A stretch of DNA of 64,000 nt from Rhodothermus sp. (GCA_030950375.1 JAUZRN010000013.1:1-64000), one strand, 5' to 3'. Counted from the first letter of the stretch, positions 9,268 to 18,510 are shown. Numbers and translations are program-made. Notes: generated by a model from the letters alone, not told the origin.

Positions 9268-10608
9268 CTATCTGGAAGTCGCGGTAGGTGCGACATCGAT
9301 ACCCGAAGGAATCAGGCTGGGTTTACACTTTGCTTCAAACTCTTCGCGGAAGCGCAGGATGGTATAGCGCACAGGCCAGGCTGCTGCGTCGGCCAGGGCA
9401 CAGACCGTACGTCCTTCCATCTGGTCGCATAGATCCAGTAGCAGGTCCAGATCGCGCAGCCGGCCTTCCCCCTCATCAATACGGGTGACGATGTTTTCCA
9501 GCCAGCCCGTGCCTTCACGACACGGCGTGCATTGCCCACAGCTTTCATGGGCATAAAAGTGGGTGACGCGTCGCAGCCAGGATACCATGTCGGTGTCTTC
9601 GTCGAGCACAAGCAGGCCGGCTGTCCCCATCATTGAGCCGGCTTCGCGGAGCGACTCGGCATCCATCGTTACGCCGTCGATCATGTCGGCCCGCAAGGGA
9701 GGCGTAGAGCTACCACCTGGAATGACGGCTTTGAGTTTTTTGCCGCCACGGATGCCACCGGCCACCTCGTAAATCAGGTCGGTAATCAACATACCGGTGG
9801 GATATTCATAAACGCCCGGTCGGTTAACATGTCCGGAGATACCATAGAGGACCGGACCAGGATGGTTGGGTGCGCCGATTGACGCAAACCATTCACCTCC
9901 CTGTCGCAAAATAAGCGGTACGTTGGCCAGCGTCTCTACATTATTGATCGTGGTAGGATAGCCCCACAGGCCACGCTGCGCCGGGAATGGAGGTTTGATA
10001 CGGGGATACGCCCGCTTTCCTTCGATCGATTCCATCAGGCTGGACTCCTCGCCACAGATGTAGGCGCCAGCGCCTTTGTGAATCACAATATCGGCCGAGA
10101 AGTCCGTGCCCATAATGTTTTTCCCCACATAACCCCGGGCGTAGAGTTTCTCCAGCTCCCGTTCCATGTGTTCAATCCAGCGGGCAAATTCGCCGCGCAC
10201 GTACAGATAGCACGTGCGCACAGACATGGCATAGCAGGCAATCAGAATCCCCTCGAAAATCTGGTGGGGATTGAATTCCATGAGCTGGCGATCTTTGAAC
10301 GTGCCTGGCTCGCTTTCGTCCCCGTTGCAACACAGAAAGCGAGGCCGATCGTCCACTGGCGGCATGAAGCTCCACTTCAGTCCGGTGGGGAAGCCGGCGC
10401 CGCCCCGGCCGCGCAGTTTACTCTTTTTGACTTCTTCGATCACCGCTTTGGGATCCCAGCGGTCGGAGGTGAGCACGTCACGCAGGGTCTGGTAGCCCCC
10501 GTGCGCCTCGTACACTTCCAGTTGGTGCAGATCCCGCACGGGAGGAAGCAACACCCGTTTGTAGTTTCGCCAGTCTCCAGCCTTACTCTGAAATCCGTTG
10601 GTGGTCAT
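9268..10608 (-). CDS. nuoF: NADH-quinone oxidoreductase subunit F
   Basis: NuoF (Nqo1) oxidises NADH with FMN and holds cluster N3. The product has about 446 residues. It shows the FMN/NADH-binding glycine-rich motif RGRGGAGFPTGLKW near residue 65, GDESEPGTFKDR, the FMN-binding GAGAYICGEESSLMESIEG near 185, and ESCGQCTPCREGTGW with the N3 Cys ligands near 355. I set the start at ATG 10608; an in-frame GTG at 10617 is an alternative. It follows the Uma2-type gene by 12 nt (or 3 nt with the GTG). Confidence 0.97.
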   Translation of the reverse strand: MTTNGFQSKAGDWRNYKRVLLPPVRDLHQLEVYEAHGGYQTLRDVLTSDRWDPKAVIEEVKKSKLRGRGGAGFPTGLKWSFMPPVDDRPRFLCCNGDESEPGTFKDRQLMEFNPHQIFEGILIACYAMSVRTCYLYVRGEFARWIEHMERELEKLYARGYVGKNIMGTDFSADIVIHKGAGAYICGEESSLMESIEGKRAYPRIKPPFPAQRGLWGYPTTINNVETLANVPLILRQGGEWFASIGAPNHPGPVLYGISGHVNRPGVYEYPTGMLITDLIYEVAGGIRGGKKLKAVIPGGSSTPPLRADMIDGVTMDAESLREAGSMMGTAGLLVLDEDTDMVSWLRRVTHFYAHESCGQCTPCREGTGWLENIVTRIDEGEGRLRDLDLLLDLCDQMEGRTVCALADAAAWPVRYTILRFREEFEAKCKPSLIPSGIDVAPTATSR

Positions 10609-10620
10609 ATGCCGCACAGG

Positions 10621-11187
10621 TTAAGCGCGAGGGTGGGGAAACAGTCGGCCTATTTCTACGAAAGCTCTGGGTTGGGCCAGCGGCGTGAGGCGGTCGTGTG
10701 GTGAAAGCACCTGATGCGACCGATAGGTTTCGTTCTGGGGTTGTCGGTAGACTTCGAGCACGCGGTCGATCAGGTTGACGATCCAATAGTCAGGGATGCC
10801 AGCACGGGCGTAGAGGGCAGCCTTACGCGTGCGGTCGAAATGCAACGAGGCATCGGCCACCTCCACCACCAACACCGCCGTCGAAGGATGCGCCTCAGCG
10901 TAATCGTCGAGCGTACCCGCGACGACAGCCACGTCAGGTTCCGGTTCACTGTAAGGATCCAGCGCCAGCGGCCCCTGAGTGCGGACAACATAGCCTGCTC
11001 CAAAGACGACATGCAGTGCTTGGGCCACCTTAAGCACACTCGTAAAGTGACGAGCGCTCTGTGGGCTCATTTTCTGGAGGATTTCGCCGTCGATGAGTTC
11101 GAGGCGGGCGTCGGGGTCGACGAGTCCGACGTCGGCCAGTTTTTCGAAGGCCTCACGGCTCCAGCGATATGTCTGCACAGCCTCCAT
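10621..11187 (-). CDS. Uma2 family (DUF820) PD-(D/E)XK nuclease inside the nuo operon
   Basis: Uma2/DUF820 proteins have a restriction-endonuclease-like fold and are common in cyanobacteria and some thermophiles, usually with unknown biological roles. The 188-residue protein has all catalytic elements in order: Glu in ARLELIDGE (about residue 30), Asp85 in EPEPDVAVV, Glu109 in LVVEVAD and Lys122 in RTRKAALYA, followed by AGIPDYWIVNL. It is therefore probably an active metal-dependent nuclease. It lies 6 nt after nuoE and 3-12 nt before nuoF, on the same strand. No toxin-antitoxin or restriction partner is adjacent. The family assignment is strong; the role is unknown. Confidence 0.9.
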   Translation of the reverse strand: MEAVQTYRWSREAFEKLADVGLVDPDARLELIDGEILQKMSPQSARHFTSVLKVAQALHVVFGAGYVVRTQGPLALDPYSEPEPDVAVVAGTLDDYAEAHPSTAVLVVEVADASLHFDRTRKAALYARAGIPDYWIVNLIDRVLEVYRQPQNETYRSHQVLSPHDRLTPLAQPRAFVEIGRLFPHPRA

Positions 11188-11193
11188 GTTGAA

Positions 11194-11868
11194 TCAGCGC
11201 GTTTGCTGGGCTACCGGGGGCGTCTGGTACGACTCGACAGCTTCGGCATCCGAGCGACGGTTGCCTCCCAGCTCTGCTTCATCCTGCGGTAGGGTGAGCG
11301 AAACGAAGGGGGGCAGTTTGCCCTGTTTCAGGTCTTCCAGTAATTGATCGACTTTTTCAGGGGTCAGGTTGTGAACGTACGGCCCATTGGATACCTGCAA
11401 GACTGGTGCCGAACCGCAGGCGCCCAGGCATTCGACTTCTTGCAGCGTGAACAGGCCGTCTGGCGTAGTTTCCCCTTTATGGATGCCCAGCTTTTCTTCC
11501 AGGTAATGCAGAATATCGTAGCCGCCGCACACCTGACAGGAAAAACAGGTACAGACATCCAGTACGTACCGGCCTTTTTTCTCCTTGTAGTACTGGGTGT
11601 AGAAGGTGGCCACTCCGTAGACCTGGGCATAGGGGATACCCAGTTCATCGGCCACCAGCTGCAGCACTTCTGGGGGCAGAAAGCCGAATTTTTCCTGGGC
11701 CAGCCAGAGCGTTTTCATCACGGCACCAGCCGGATCCAGGTACTGCTCCTTGAAGCGGGCAATTTTTTGCTTTTCCTCTTCGGTAAAGTACAGCTGGTCG
11801 GCCGGAATCTGCGGTTCCGGTTGCAGATCCGGCAGTGGGACCACTGGTTTTTTGACAAAGTCAGCCAT
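11194..11868 (-). CDS. nuoE: NADH-quinone oxidoreductase subunit E
   Basis: NuoE (Nqo2) is the thioredoxin-like subunit that holds the 2Fe-2S cluster N1a beside NuoF. The 224-residue protein has a helical N-terminal domain (FTEEEKQKIARFKEQY, then WLAQEKFGFLPPEVLQLV). The cluster ligands follow as CTCFSCQVCGG near residue 110 and ECLGACGSAP near 150. The C-terminal tail of about 35 residues after the thioredoxin fold is polar and longer than in E. coli NuoE. The ATG at 11868 is 21 nt after the nuoD stop. Confidence 0.96.
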   Translation of the reverse strand: MADFVKKPVVPLPDLQPEPQIPADQLYFTEEEKQKIARFKEQYLDPAGAVMKTLWLAQEKFGFLPPEVLQLVADELGIPYAQVYGVATFYTQYYKEKKGRYVLDVCTCFSCQVCGGYDILHYLEEKLGIHKGETTPDGLFTLQEVECLGACGSAPVLQVSNGPYVHNLTPEKVDQLLEDLKQGKLPPFVSLTLPQDEAELGGNRRSDAEAVESYQTPPVAQQTR

Positions 11869-11889
11869 TGTGGCTTGTAGGTTGCACGT

Positions 11890-13215
11890 TCATTTATCAG
11901 CTTCGCCCATAACCGGGTCGATGGTACCGATCAGAATCACCATGTCCCCGATCATAGCACCTTCCATCATATATTCGAGGCCCTGCAGGTTGGAGAAGCT
12001 GGGGGCCTTGATGCGTACGCGCCAGGGCTTACCAGTTCCATCTGAAATAATGTAAAAGCCCAGCTCGCCTTTAGGCGCTTCGATGGCATGGTAGCTGTGG
12101 GCACCTTTAGGCGGACAGATGCCCACGTCGGTGTATAGAAAGTCGTGGATCATGCCCTCCATGGAGTAATAAACTTCCTCTTTGGAGGGGTAGGCCAGCT
12201 TGGCGTTATCATTGCGGATAGGACCTTCGGGAAGCCGTTCCAGGCACTGGCGGATAATCCGCACGCTTTCTTTCATTTCCTCCATCCGCACGAAGTAGCG
12301 AGCCAGGCTGTCGCCTTCGGTGCGGAGGGGAATGTTGAAGTCCACTTCGTCGTATTTCAGATAAGGCTCAAAGCGGCGGATATCGTAGTCGACGCCACTG
12401 CCGCGGAGGTTCGGTCCGGTGACGCCCAGTTCAATGGCTTCTTCGGCGGTCAGCACGCCGATGCCTTCGTTCCGATCGATCCAGATCTTGTTGCGGTTGA
12501 TGATTTTTTCCCAGTCGGCCAGCTCTCTGGGAAATTCTTCTACGAAGCGGCGAATCATGGCGATCGCCGTTGGCGACAGGTCGGAGGCCACCCCACCGAT
12601 GCGGCTGTGGGAGACGGTAAACCGTGCACCGCACACTTCATCAAAAATGTTATAGATCTCTTCGCGGTACTTGAAGGCCCAGAGGAAGACCGACACGGCA
12701 CCCGCATCCATGAGCCCTACACCCAGCCAGAGCAGGTGACTGGAGATGCGGGCCAGCTCGCACATAATCATGCGGATCCATTGTGCCCGTTCCGGCACCT
12801 CAATGCCGGCTACTTTTTCGACGGCCAGGCACCAGGCCACGTTGTTGGAGTAGGGCGACAGGTAGTCCATGCGGTCGGTGTAGGGCATGAACTCCTGATA
12901 AGTCTTGTGTTCAGCCACTTTTTCGAGGCCCCGGTGCAGGTAGCCCAGATCAAGCACACACTTTTCCATCACCTCGCCATCGAGCTTGACGATGCACCGA
13001 AGCACGCCATGTGTGGCCGGGTGCTGCGGCCCGATGTTGAGGATCATTTCGTGCTCCAGCGGATCGGGCTCCCCGTCGCCGCCCGGTGGGCGATGGCGTT
13101 CTTCCAGCCAGGCGTGCTTGGTTGCCAGGCGGCGGTAGATGGCCTCGTTATGACGGGGCCAGAAGTTAAACAGGCCCTGGCGGTCAGGTCCTATAAAGCT
13201 GGGCGCTGTGCTCAT
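11890..13215 (-). CDS. nuoD: NADH-quinone oxidoreductase subunit D
   Basis: NuoD (Nqo4) is the 49-kDa-type subunit, related to NiFe hydrogenase large subunits, and forms the quinone-binding pocket with NuoB. The 441-residue product contains LNIGPQHPATHGVLR near residue 60, YLHRGLEKVAEHKTY, DRMDYLSPYSNN and the late PKGELGFYIISDGTGKPWR. All are family landmarks. The pocket His in HPATHG is present. The stop is 21 nt before the nuoE ATG, and nuoC precedes it by 21 nt. Confidence 0.97.
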   Translation of the reverse strand: MSTAPSFIGPDRQGLFNFWPRHNEAIYRRLATKHAWLEERHRPPGGDGEPDPLEHEMILNIGPQHPATHGVLRCIVKLDGEVMEKCVLDLGYLHRGLEKVAEHKTYQEFMPYTDRMDYLSPYSNNVAWCLAVEKVAGIEVPERAQWIRMIMCELARISSHLLWLGVGLMDAGAVSVFLWAFKYREEIYNIFDEVCGARFTVSHSRIGGVASDLSPTAIAMIRRFVEEFPRELADWEKIINRNKIWIDRNEGIGVLTAEEAIELGVTGPNLRGSGVDYDIRRFEPYLKYDEVDFNIPLRTEGDSLARYFVRMEEMKESVRIIRQCLERLPEGPIRNDNAKLAYPSKEEVYYSMEGMIHDFLYTDVGICPPKGAHSYHAIEAPKGELGFYIISDGTGKPWRVRIKAPSFSNLQGLEYMMEGAMIGDMVILIGTIDPVMGEADK

Positions 13216-13236
13216 CGTGGTGCGTTTCCCAGAGGT

Positions 13237-13938
13237 TCAGGGCTCGGAAGTTTGCTCATCTATGGCCGGTGGTTCTTCGTAGCCCGGTGGGGGCACGTAG
13301 CCGTGGGCGCGGGCAAAGGGATCGCGCGTCAGCGGACCCCCCGGCGTCTGTGGGGGCAGCGGGAGCGAACCCGGGATGCCCAGCAGCGGAAATTCTTTAC
13401 GCAGGGGATGGTATTCAAAATCTTCTGGCATGTACATGCGCCGCAAATCCGGATGTCCTTCGAAACGGATGCCGAACATATCGTAACATTCGCGCTCGTT
13501 CCAGTTGGCGGCGCGATAGACGGACGTTACCGAAGGCACCACCGGATTTTCTTCGTCGACGCGAATCTTCAGTCGAATCCGTTTGCGGCGCTCGATCGAC
13601 ACCAGGTTATAAAACACTTCAAAGCGTCCTTCGTCAGTGAAACGGTCGATGCCGCCCAGGTCGGCCAGGTAATTGAAGCCCTGTTCTTCTTTCAGAAAGC
13701 GGCATACCTCTACAATGCGGTCGGCGCGGACGCGTACGGTGTGTTCGCCCGCGTACTGTTCCACCTCCTCGATGACGTCGCCAAAACGCGCTTTCAGTGC
13801 CTCCACCACGTCGGGGACATATGTGGTGGCTTTAGCATGTGGATTGAGTTCGTCGCCGCGTGGCGGATCGACCGGCGTGAAATGAAATTTCAGCGCTTCG
13901 GGTGTTCGCGGACGTTCGTTTCCAGTCTGCTCGGCCAT
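13237..13938 (-). CDS. nuoC: NADH-quinone oxidoreductase subunit C
   Basis: NuoC (Nqo5) is the 30-kDa peripheral-arm subunit that packs against NuoD. The 233-residue product carries the family signature ERECYDMFGIRFEGHPDLRR near residues 157-176 and then YPLR-like EYHPLRKEFPLLG. The C-terminal extension is rich in Pro and acidic residues (PPPGYEEPPAIDEQ). The gene is separate, not fused to nuoD as in E. coli. It starts 7 nt after the nuoB stop. Confidence 0.96.
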   Translation of the reverse strand: MAEQTGNERPRTPEALKFHFTPVDPPRGDELNPHAKATTYVPDVVEALKARFGDVIEEVEQYAGEHTVRVRADRIVEVCRFLKEEQGFNYLADLGGIDRFTDEGRFEVFYNLVSIERRKRIRLKIRVDEENPVVPSVTSVYRAANWNERECYDMFGIRFEGHPDLRRMYMPEDFEYHPLRKEFPLLGIPGSLPLPPQTPGGPLTRDPFARAHGYVPPPGYEEPPAIDEQTSEP

Positions 13939-13945
13939 GGCAGCT

Positions 13946-14530
13946 TTAACTCGACTTCAGGGGCCGGTGGAGCACCTCTTGGGCAACGGGTTCGTCGCCT
14001 TCCGGCGAAAGTACGTGGGGACGTACGGGGGGCGCAGCCGGACGCGGATCGCCATGCACGTAGTCCTGCGCCACCGAGTACTCGTTACGAATCTTTTCCT
14101 GAATGTCCATCAGCGCATGCAGCACAGCTTCCGGGCGTGGCGGACAGCCCGGGATGTAGACGTCGACCGGCAGGAAGTTGTCGATGCCCTGCACGACGCC
14201 ATAGCAGCGATGCATGCCGCCGGTCGAGGCGCAGGCCCCCATGGCAATACACCACTTGGGGTCAGGCATTTGATCCCACACGCGCCGGATGGCATGGGCC
14301 ATCTTGTAGGAGCACCACCCGGCTACAATCATCAGGTCAGCCTGCCGGGGTGAAAAGCGCATGGCCTCGCTTCCAAAACGGGCTACATCATATTTAGGCC
14401 CGGCAAAGGCCATCATCTCAATGGCGCAGCAGGCCAACCCCATCGGCATGGGCATAAGCGAGTTGGAACGTGCCCAGTTCAGCAGCACGTCCAGCCGCGT
14501 CGTCAGAAACCCTTCACGAAGATCCAGCAT
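13946..14530 (-). CDS. nuoB: NADH-quinone oxidoreductase subunit B
   Basis: NuoB (Nqo6) carries the terminal 4Fe-4S cluster N2, which reduces quinone. The 194-residue protein has the ligands in [21 protein letters not shown] (a non-ligand region), [15 protein letters not shown] and [11 protein letters not shown]. The tandem Cys-Cys, Cys in GAC and Cys in PGCPP are all present. It lies 78 nt downstream of nuoA and 7 nt upstream of nuoC. Confidence 0.97.
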   Translation of the reverse strand: MLDLREGFLTTRLDVLLNWARSNSLMPMPMGLACCAIEMMAFAGPKYDVARFGSEAMRFSPRQADLMIVAGWCSYKMAHAIRRVWDQMPDPKWCIAMGACASTGGMHRCYGVVQGIDNFLPVDVYIPGCPPRPEAVLHALMDIQEKIRNEYSVAQDYVHGDPRPAAPPVRPHVLSPEGDEPVAQEVLHRPLKSS

Positions 14531-14608
14531 GGGACAACTCGGTTCGTTACAGCACCTCGGGCCGAACGGATTAAATGTGCCAGGGCAGGGGCTGTTTCGA
14601 TCAGGACC

Positions 14609-14980
14609 TCAATCGAACTCCAGTCCGCCCTTTTTGATGTCGTAGAGCAGGCCCACTGCCAGGATAATCAGAAAGAACACGACGACAGCCAGCGCGCCCA
14701 GGCCAGCACCGGCCTCCAGAAAATCCCGGTAGCTGACAGCCCAGGGGTAAAGAAAAACGATTTCTACGTCAAATACGATAAAGATCATGGCAACCAGATA
14801 GAACTTTACCGTATAACGCTCACGCGCCGTCCCCACCGGGTCCATGCCACTTTCATAGGGCATGCGCTTGATAGGATTGGGACGGTGCGGCCCCAGGATT
14901 TCTGCCAGCTTCAACAGCGAAAAAGCCAGCCCGGCGGCCAGCCCGATCATGATAAATAGCGGAATAAAATCAGTCAGCAT
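14609..14980 (-). CDS. nuoA: NADH-quinone oxidoreductase subunit A
   Basis: NuoA (Nqo7) is a three-helix membrane subunit next to NuoH. The 123-residue product has MPYESGMDPVGTARERYTVKFYLVAMIFIVFDVE, a hallmark region of the family, in the middle (only short parts are quoted as evidence: YESGMDP and FDVEIVF). I chose ATG 14980 because it gives the normal length; an in-frame TTG at 15046 would add 22 residues with no family support. It is the first gene of the nuo operon, 92 nt downstream of purB on the same strand. Confidence 0.95.
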   Translation of the reverse strand: MLTDFIPLFIMIGLAAGLAFSLLKLAEILGPHRPNPIKRMPYESGMDPVGTARERYTVKFYLVAMIFIVFDVEIVFLYPWAVSYRDFLEAGAGLGALAVVVFFLIILAVGLLYDIKKGGLEFD

Positions 14981-15072
14981 GGCTGATGGTTTTGTCTGAA
15001 CACCTGCAAATGTCTCAAAGTACCGAAGTACAAAGGAATTCGTCAATGTTTGTCGGATTCTTTAAAAAAGCG

Positions 15073-16368
15073 CTATTCCAACCCGACCCGTCGAAAGATT
15101 TCGTCCACGTGGCGCAGGTGGTACGCCGGGTTAAACGCTTCATCGATTTCTTCGGGCGAAAGATACTGGGTAAGGGTCGGGTGCTGGCGAACGATCTCAT
15201 AAAACGGTCGTGCTTCGTCCCAGGCCTGCATGGCAGCCGGCTGTACCAGGTCGTAGGCGGCTTCACGACTCAGGCCTTTGTCGATCAGCATCAGCAGCAA
15301 GCGCTGGCTGTTATAAAGGCCAAAGGTCAGTTCCATATTGCGCCGCATGCGCTGTGGATAGACTTTCAACGTGTCCATCACGTTTGCGTAGCGATGCAGG
15401 GCGTAGTGCACGAGCGTGGTGGCGTCGGGCAGGATGACGCGTTCGACAGATGAATGGGAGATATCGCGTTCGTGCCAGAGGGTTATGTTTTCGTAGGCTG
15501 CAAGCATATAGCTGCGCAACAGCCGGGCCACGCCTGTGATGTTTTCTGAAGCGATCGGATTGCGTTTGTGGGGCATGGCCGACGACCCCTTCTGCCCTTC
15601 CCCGAAGGCTTCTTCTACCTCGCGTACTTCGCTACGCTGCAGATGTCGGACTTCGACGGCCAGCTGCTCCAGCGTGGTGCCAATCAGCGCCAGCACCGAC
15701 AGATAGTGTGCGTGGCGATCGCGTGCCAGCACCTGGGTAGAAATGGGAGCCGGCTTCAGGCCCAGCTTTTCGCAGGTCAGACGCTCGACTTCGGGCGGAA
15801 TGTGCGCAAACGTTCCTACAGCACCAGACAGTTTACCTACGCGCATCTCCTCGGCGACGGCCACAAAACGCGCCCGGTTACGCTGCATCATGTCGTAAAA
15901 CAGCGCCAGCTTGAGCCCGAACGTGGTTGGCTCGGCGTGTACGCCATGCGTACGGCCGATCATCAGCGTGTACTTATGCTCCCGGGCCCGTCGCGCCAGC
16001 ACCTCCAGAAAATGATCCAGCGCTTCCAGGATCAGCTCGTTGGCTTTTTTGAGGCGGTAAGCCCAGGCTGTGTCGACCACGTCGGATGAGGTAAGACCAT
16101 AATGAATCCAGCGTCGCTCTTCGCCCAACGACTCGCTCACTGCCCGCGTGAAGGCGACCACGTCGTGCCGTGTGATCTTTTCCAGCTCATGGATACGCTG
16201 GATGTCGAAGCGGGCATGCTGTCGCAGCTTGGCTACGTCCTCTCTGGGTATGACCCCGATTTCAGCCCAGGCTTCACAGGCGGCCAGCTCGACCTCAAGC
16301 CACGACTGATACTGGGCTGCTTCGCTCCAGAGCTGCGCCATTTCGGGGCGCGTATAACGCGCAATCAT
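15073..16368 (-). CDS. purB: Adenylosuccinate lyase
   Basis: PurB removes fumarate from SAICAR and from adenylosuccinate in purine synthesis. The 431-residue product belongs to the aspartase/fumarase superfamily. It starts [14 protein letters not shown] and contains [20 protein letters not shown] (catalytic His) and the signature loop [12 protein letters not shown] with the catalytic Ser. ATG 16368 fits the family start; a TTG seven codons upstream is possible. The gene precedes nuoA on the same strand with a 92-nt gap, so read-through is possible. Confidence 0.97.
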   Translation of the reverse strand: MIARYTRPEMAQLWSEAAQYQSWLEVELAACEAWAEIGVIPREDVAKLRQHARFDIQRIHELEKITRHDVVAFTRAVSESLGEERRWIHYGLTSSDVVDTAWAYRLKKANELILEALDHFLEVLARRAREHKYTLMIGRTHGVHAEPTTFGLKLALFYDMMQRNRARFVAVAEEMRVGKLSGAVGTFAHIPPEVERLTCEKLGLKPAPISTQVLARDRHAHYLSVLALIGTTLEQLAVEVRHLQRSEVREVEEAFGEGQKGSSAMPHKRNPIASENITGVARLLRSYMLAAYENITLWHERDISHSSVERVILPDATTLVHYALHRYANVMDTLKVYPQRMRRNMELTFGLYNSQRLLLMLIDKGLSREAAYDLVQPAAMQAWDEARPFYEIVRQHPTLTQYLSPEEIDEAFNPAYHLRHVDEIFRRVGLE

Positions 16369-16443
16369 GGTTCGTCTGCATGGGTACAACTGCCGTGACG
16401 CTGGAAGTTAGGGACAAACGAAGCCGTGAAGGACGAAAAAAGT

Positions 16444-17040
16444 TCAAAGGCTACTGCGTTTGCTGCGCAGATACCTGTACAACAGGCGACGTGCCCGAAA
16501 GATGTGCGCTTTGACAGTACCGAGTGGTAGCTGCAGCTCGGCAGCAATCTCTTCGTACGATTTCTCCTGCTGATGGCGCATAATGATGACGCGCCGGTAC
16601 TTTTCAGGAAGGGCGTTAATGGCTTCCTGGATCAGCATGCGTCGTTGGTCTTCCACGATATGCCGATCGGGGAAGTAGGTCGTATCGGCCAGCTCGCGTT
16701 CGAGCGTCCCTTCTTTTGTCTGAATGGGTTCGTCCAGCGATAGTGTCTTGAGCTTTTTGCGACGCAGATAGTCGATGGCATGATTGGTAGCGATCTTGTA
16801 GAGCCAGGTCGAAAAAGCGTATTCGGTTGAATAGGTGGACAACGCCGTGAAGGCCTTGATGAAGGTTTCCTGCACAAGATCGTCCAGATCACGGGGATCG
16901 CGAACGATCCGGGCGATATGACGGCGCAACGCCGGACGGTACTTATCCATCAGGGCCTGATAGGCCGCTTCATTGCCCTGTAGCGCTGCGGCCACGTAGG
17001 CCCGATCTTGTTCACTGGAAGCAGAAGGAGGTGAAGACAT
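16444..17040 (-). CDS. ECF-type RNA polymerase sigma factor
   Basis: This is a sigma-70 family factor of the extracytoplasmic function group with regions 2 and 4 only. Region 2 is seen in DLDDLVQETFIKAF and FSTWLYKIATNHAIDYLRR. Region 4, the -35 helix-turn-helix, is seen in LPEKYRRVIIMRHQQ and SYEEIAAELQLPLGTVKAHIFRAR. With the ATG at 17040 it has 198 residues; an upstream in-frame TTG at 17067 gives 207. No membrane anti-sigma gene lies next to it, so the controlling signal is unknown. Transcription from the right is stopped by the hairpin at 17095-17128 just before its promoter region. Confidence 0.93.
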   Translation of the reverse strand: MSSPPSASSEQDRAYVAAALQGNEAAYQALMDKYRPALRRHIARIVRDPRDLDDLVQETFIKAFTALSTYSTEYAFSTWLYKIATNHAIDYLRRKKLKTLSLDEPIQTKEGTLERELADTTYFPDRHIVEDQRRMLIQEAINALPEKYRRVIIMRHQQEKSYEEIAAELQLPLGTVKAHIFRARRLLYRYLRSKRSSL

Positions 17041-17094
17041 GCGACGTTCGCTATCCTGGTCCTTCAACGTGCAAGATAGTAACGATTGCGGGGG

Positions 17095-17128
17095 AAAAAA
17101 ACAGGTCCACGCTGATCCAGCGTGGACC
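17095..17128 (-). terminator. Rho-independent terminator for leftward transcription
   Basis: A perfect inverted repeat (GGTCCACGCTG, 3-nt loop, CAGCGTGGACC) spans 17104-17128. On the reverse strand it is followed by CCTG and seven T. It would stop leftward transcription arriving from the Lrp side before the sigma-factor gene. Confidence 0.85.
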
Positions 17129-17703
17129 TCCTGTGTTTATAAACACCCCAGGTGATTATTTCGCCGAGGCATTCTGGGGCAGGTTAGCGTGGGCCCGTAC
17201 GCATGGGGCCCCACACGCTTCAGGCGATCGGCTACTTCGTGCGTGGCCTGCAGGTAGCACTTATAGGCATTTGATGCGGGCATCAGCACGTCGATCCGCG
17301 CAGCCGGGTTCAGAGCCAGGGCGCTGCCTTTGTCGTGCGTTGCCGGCAGCGCGGAAGCCACTACCGTATGGTGCTGCGCTGGGACAGGCGGTACGGTTCG
17401 GTCTCGGCAAGTCTCGGGGATGCCTTTTCTGTAGGCCAGCACGCGCTCTGGAATGGAACCAGCGTAATGGGTCCATGTGGTAGCTTGGCCTCAAAGCGCG
17501 TGCGATCACAGGCAACACCCCAGCCAGCCGTCATAAAATGCTTCGTCCGCTACCGGTCGGCAGTCTTCGGGGAGCGCAGCTTTCCTTCCGCGCTTATGGC
17601 CGGCGTTTCACGTCCCAGTGAGCAGACATTCTCACCGAAAAGTGCGCTCCATGTAATCAAGCAGCAGCTTGCTCGTGAGGGGGTAATCGGTTGGCGGTTC
17701 TGT
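17129..17703 (-). other. 575-bp gap, possibly a decayed gene between Lrp and its terminator
   Basis: No intact gene is recognised here. On the reverse strand, disconnected stretches in different frames read like protein, for example an MTAGWGVACDRTRFEAKLP frame near 17450-17535 and an open 101-codon frame at 17137-17442. Short stops and frame changes separate them. A minus-strand terminator directly follows, as expected if a gene once ended here. I could not name a family, and it may simply be non-coding. Confidence 0.3.
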
Positions 17704-18207
17704 CTAAGCGGACTCGAATGTTTCCACAGAAACCAACTCAGTAGGGACGACCGGAAGCTGACGCGTTTCCTTAAAGGTGCTCAGCACGATACTGGTGACG
17801 GTACCGTGCACACCGGGCCACGACTGTATGCGTGAAAGCAGGCGTTCCAGCGTGGTAGTGTTGCGCGTGCGCACTTTAAGAATATGGGAGCCTTCTCCCG
17901 TGATGGAGTGTACCTCCAGCACCTCATCCAGGGCGCAGGCGCGTCGGATGAACTCCGGATAGTGCTCCGAACCGTCCACGATCACTCGGATGAAGGCCGT
18001 AATGTCAAAATGTAGTCGTTTATGGTCCAGTACGGCATGGTAACCCGTAATAACGCCACGCTCTTCGAGCTTGCGCATGCGCTCACTGACCGAGGGGACC
18101 GATAAGCCCACTTCTTCGGCAATGCGGTTGCGCTTCATGCGTCCATGCTCCTGCAACAGCTCCAGGATACGGACATCGATTTCATCGATGCGTTCTACCG
18201 CGCTCAT
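17704..18207 (-). CDS. Lrp/AsnC family transcriptional regulator
   Basis: This is a feast/famine-type DNA-binding regulator. The 167-residue product has an N-terminal winged helix-turn-helix (IDVRILELLQEHGRMKRNRIAEEVGLSVPSVSERMRKLEE, residues about 8-47; short motif GLSVPSVSERM). A C-terminal RAM/AsnC ligand-binding domain follows, with VLEVHSITGEGSHILKVRT and a late LPVVPTELV tail. Such proteins often regulate themselves. The AT-rich 200 bp upstream of its ATG at 18207 is a likely site, but I see no clear palindrome. The effector is unknown. Confidence 0.94.
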   Translation of the reverse strand: MSAVERIDEIDVRILELLQEHGRMKRNRIAEEVGLSVPSVSERMRKLEERGVITGYHAVLDHKRLHFDITAFIRVIVDGSEHYPEFIRRACALDEVLEVHSITGEGSHILKVRTRNTTTLERLLSRIQSWPGVHGTVTSIVLSTFKETRQLPVVPTELVSVETFESA

Positions 18208-18415
18208 TGTTTAATCCGTCAGGTTAAAAGTTACTTTGTTGAAATAAATTTGGCTTGACCTGTTATTGCCTAAAAAATTATGTCGAATGTAGAGAGGTTC
18301 CAGAAGATGTCGAGAAGAGATCAACGAGGCGGCAGGGAGGTCATGAGCTTTAAGTTAGAAAGGGGAGAGCATGGGATCCTGAAGGCAGGAATGACGGTTG
18401 CTTTGCTCTGCAGAC

Positions 18416-18488
18416 GGGCCCGTAGCTCAGCGGTTAGAGCAGCGGACTCATAATCCGACGGTCGCAGGTTCGAATCCTGCCGGGCCCA
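18416..18488 (+). tRNA. tRNA with CAU anticodon (elongator Met or lysidine-modified Ile2)
   Basis: The 73-nt cloverleaf has a 7-bp acceptor stem GGGCCCG/CGGGCCC, a D arm with TAGCTCAGCGGTTAGAGC, an anticodon loop CTCATAA (anticodon CAT) and a T arm with GGTTCGAATCC. The discriminator is A and the 3' CCA is not encoded. The sequence alone does not tell elongator Met from Ile2, because both use CAU and share the CTCATAA loop. It is a lone gene with its own terminator. Confidence 0.95.
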
Positions 18489-18510
18489 CGCTTCAGAAAA
18501 TCGCAAAAAA

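Noticed and set aside
12145-14397. 750-codon open frame on the plus strand opposite nuoD, nuoC and nuoB
   Set aside because: It runs antisense across three well-conserved complex I genes, and its product has no family features. It is a by-product of high GC.
18416-18488. Assigning the CAU tRNA firmly to methionine
   Set aside because: Elongator Met and lysidine-modified Ile2 cannot be separated by eye here; both have the CTCATAA loop.
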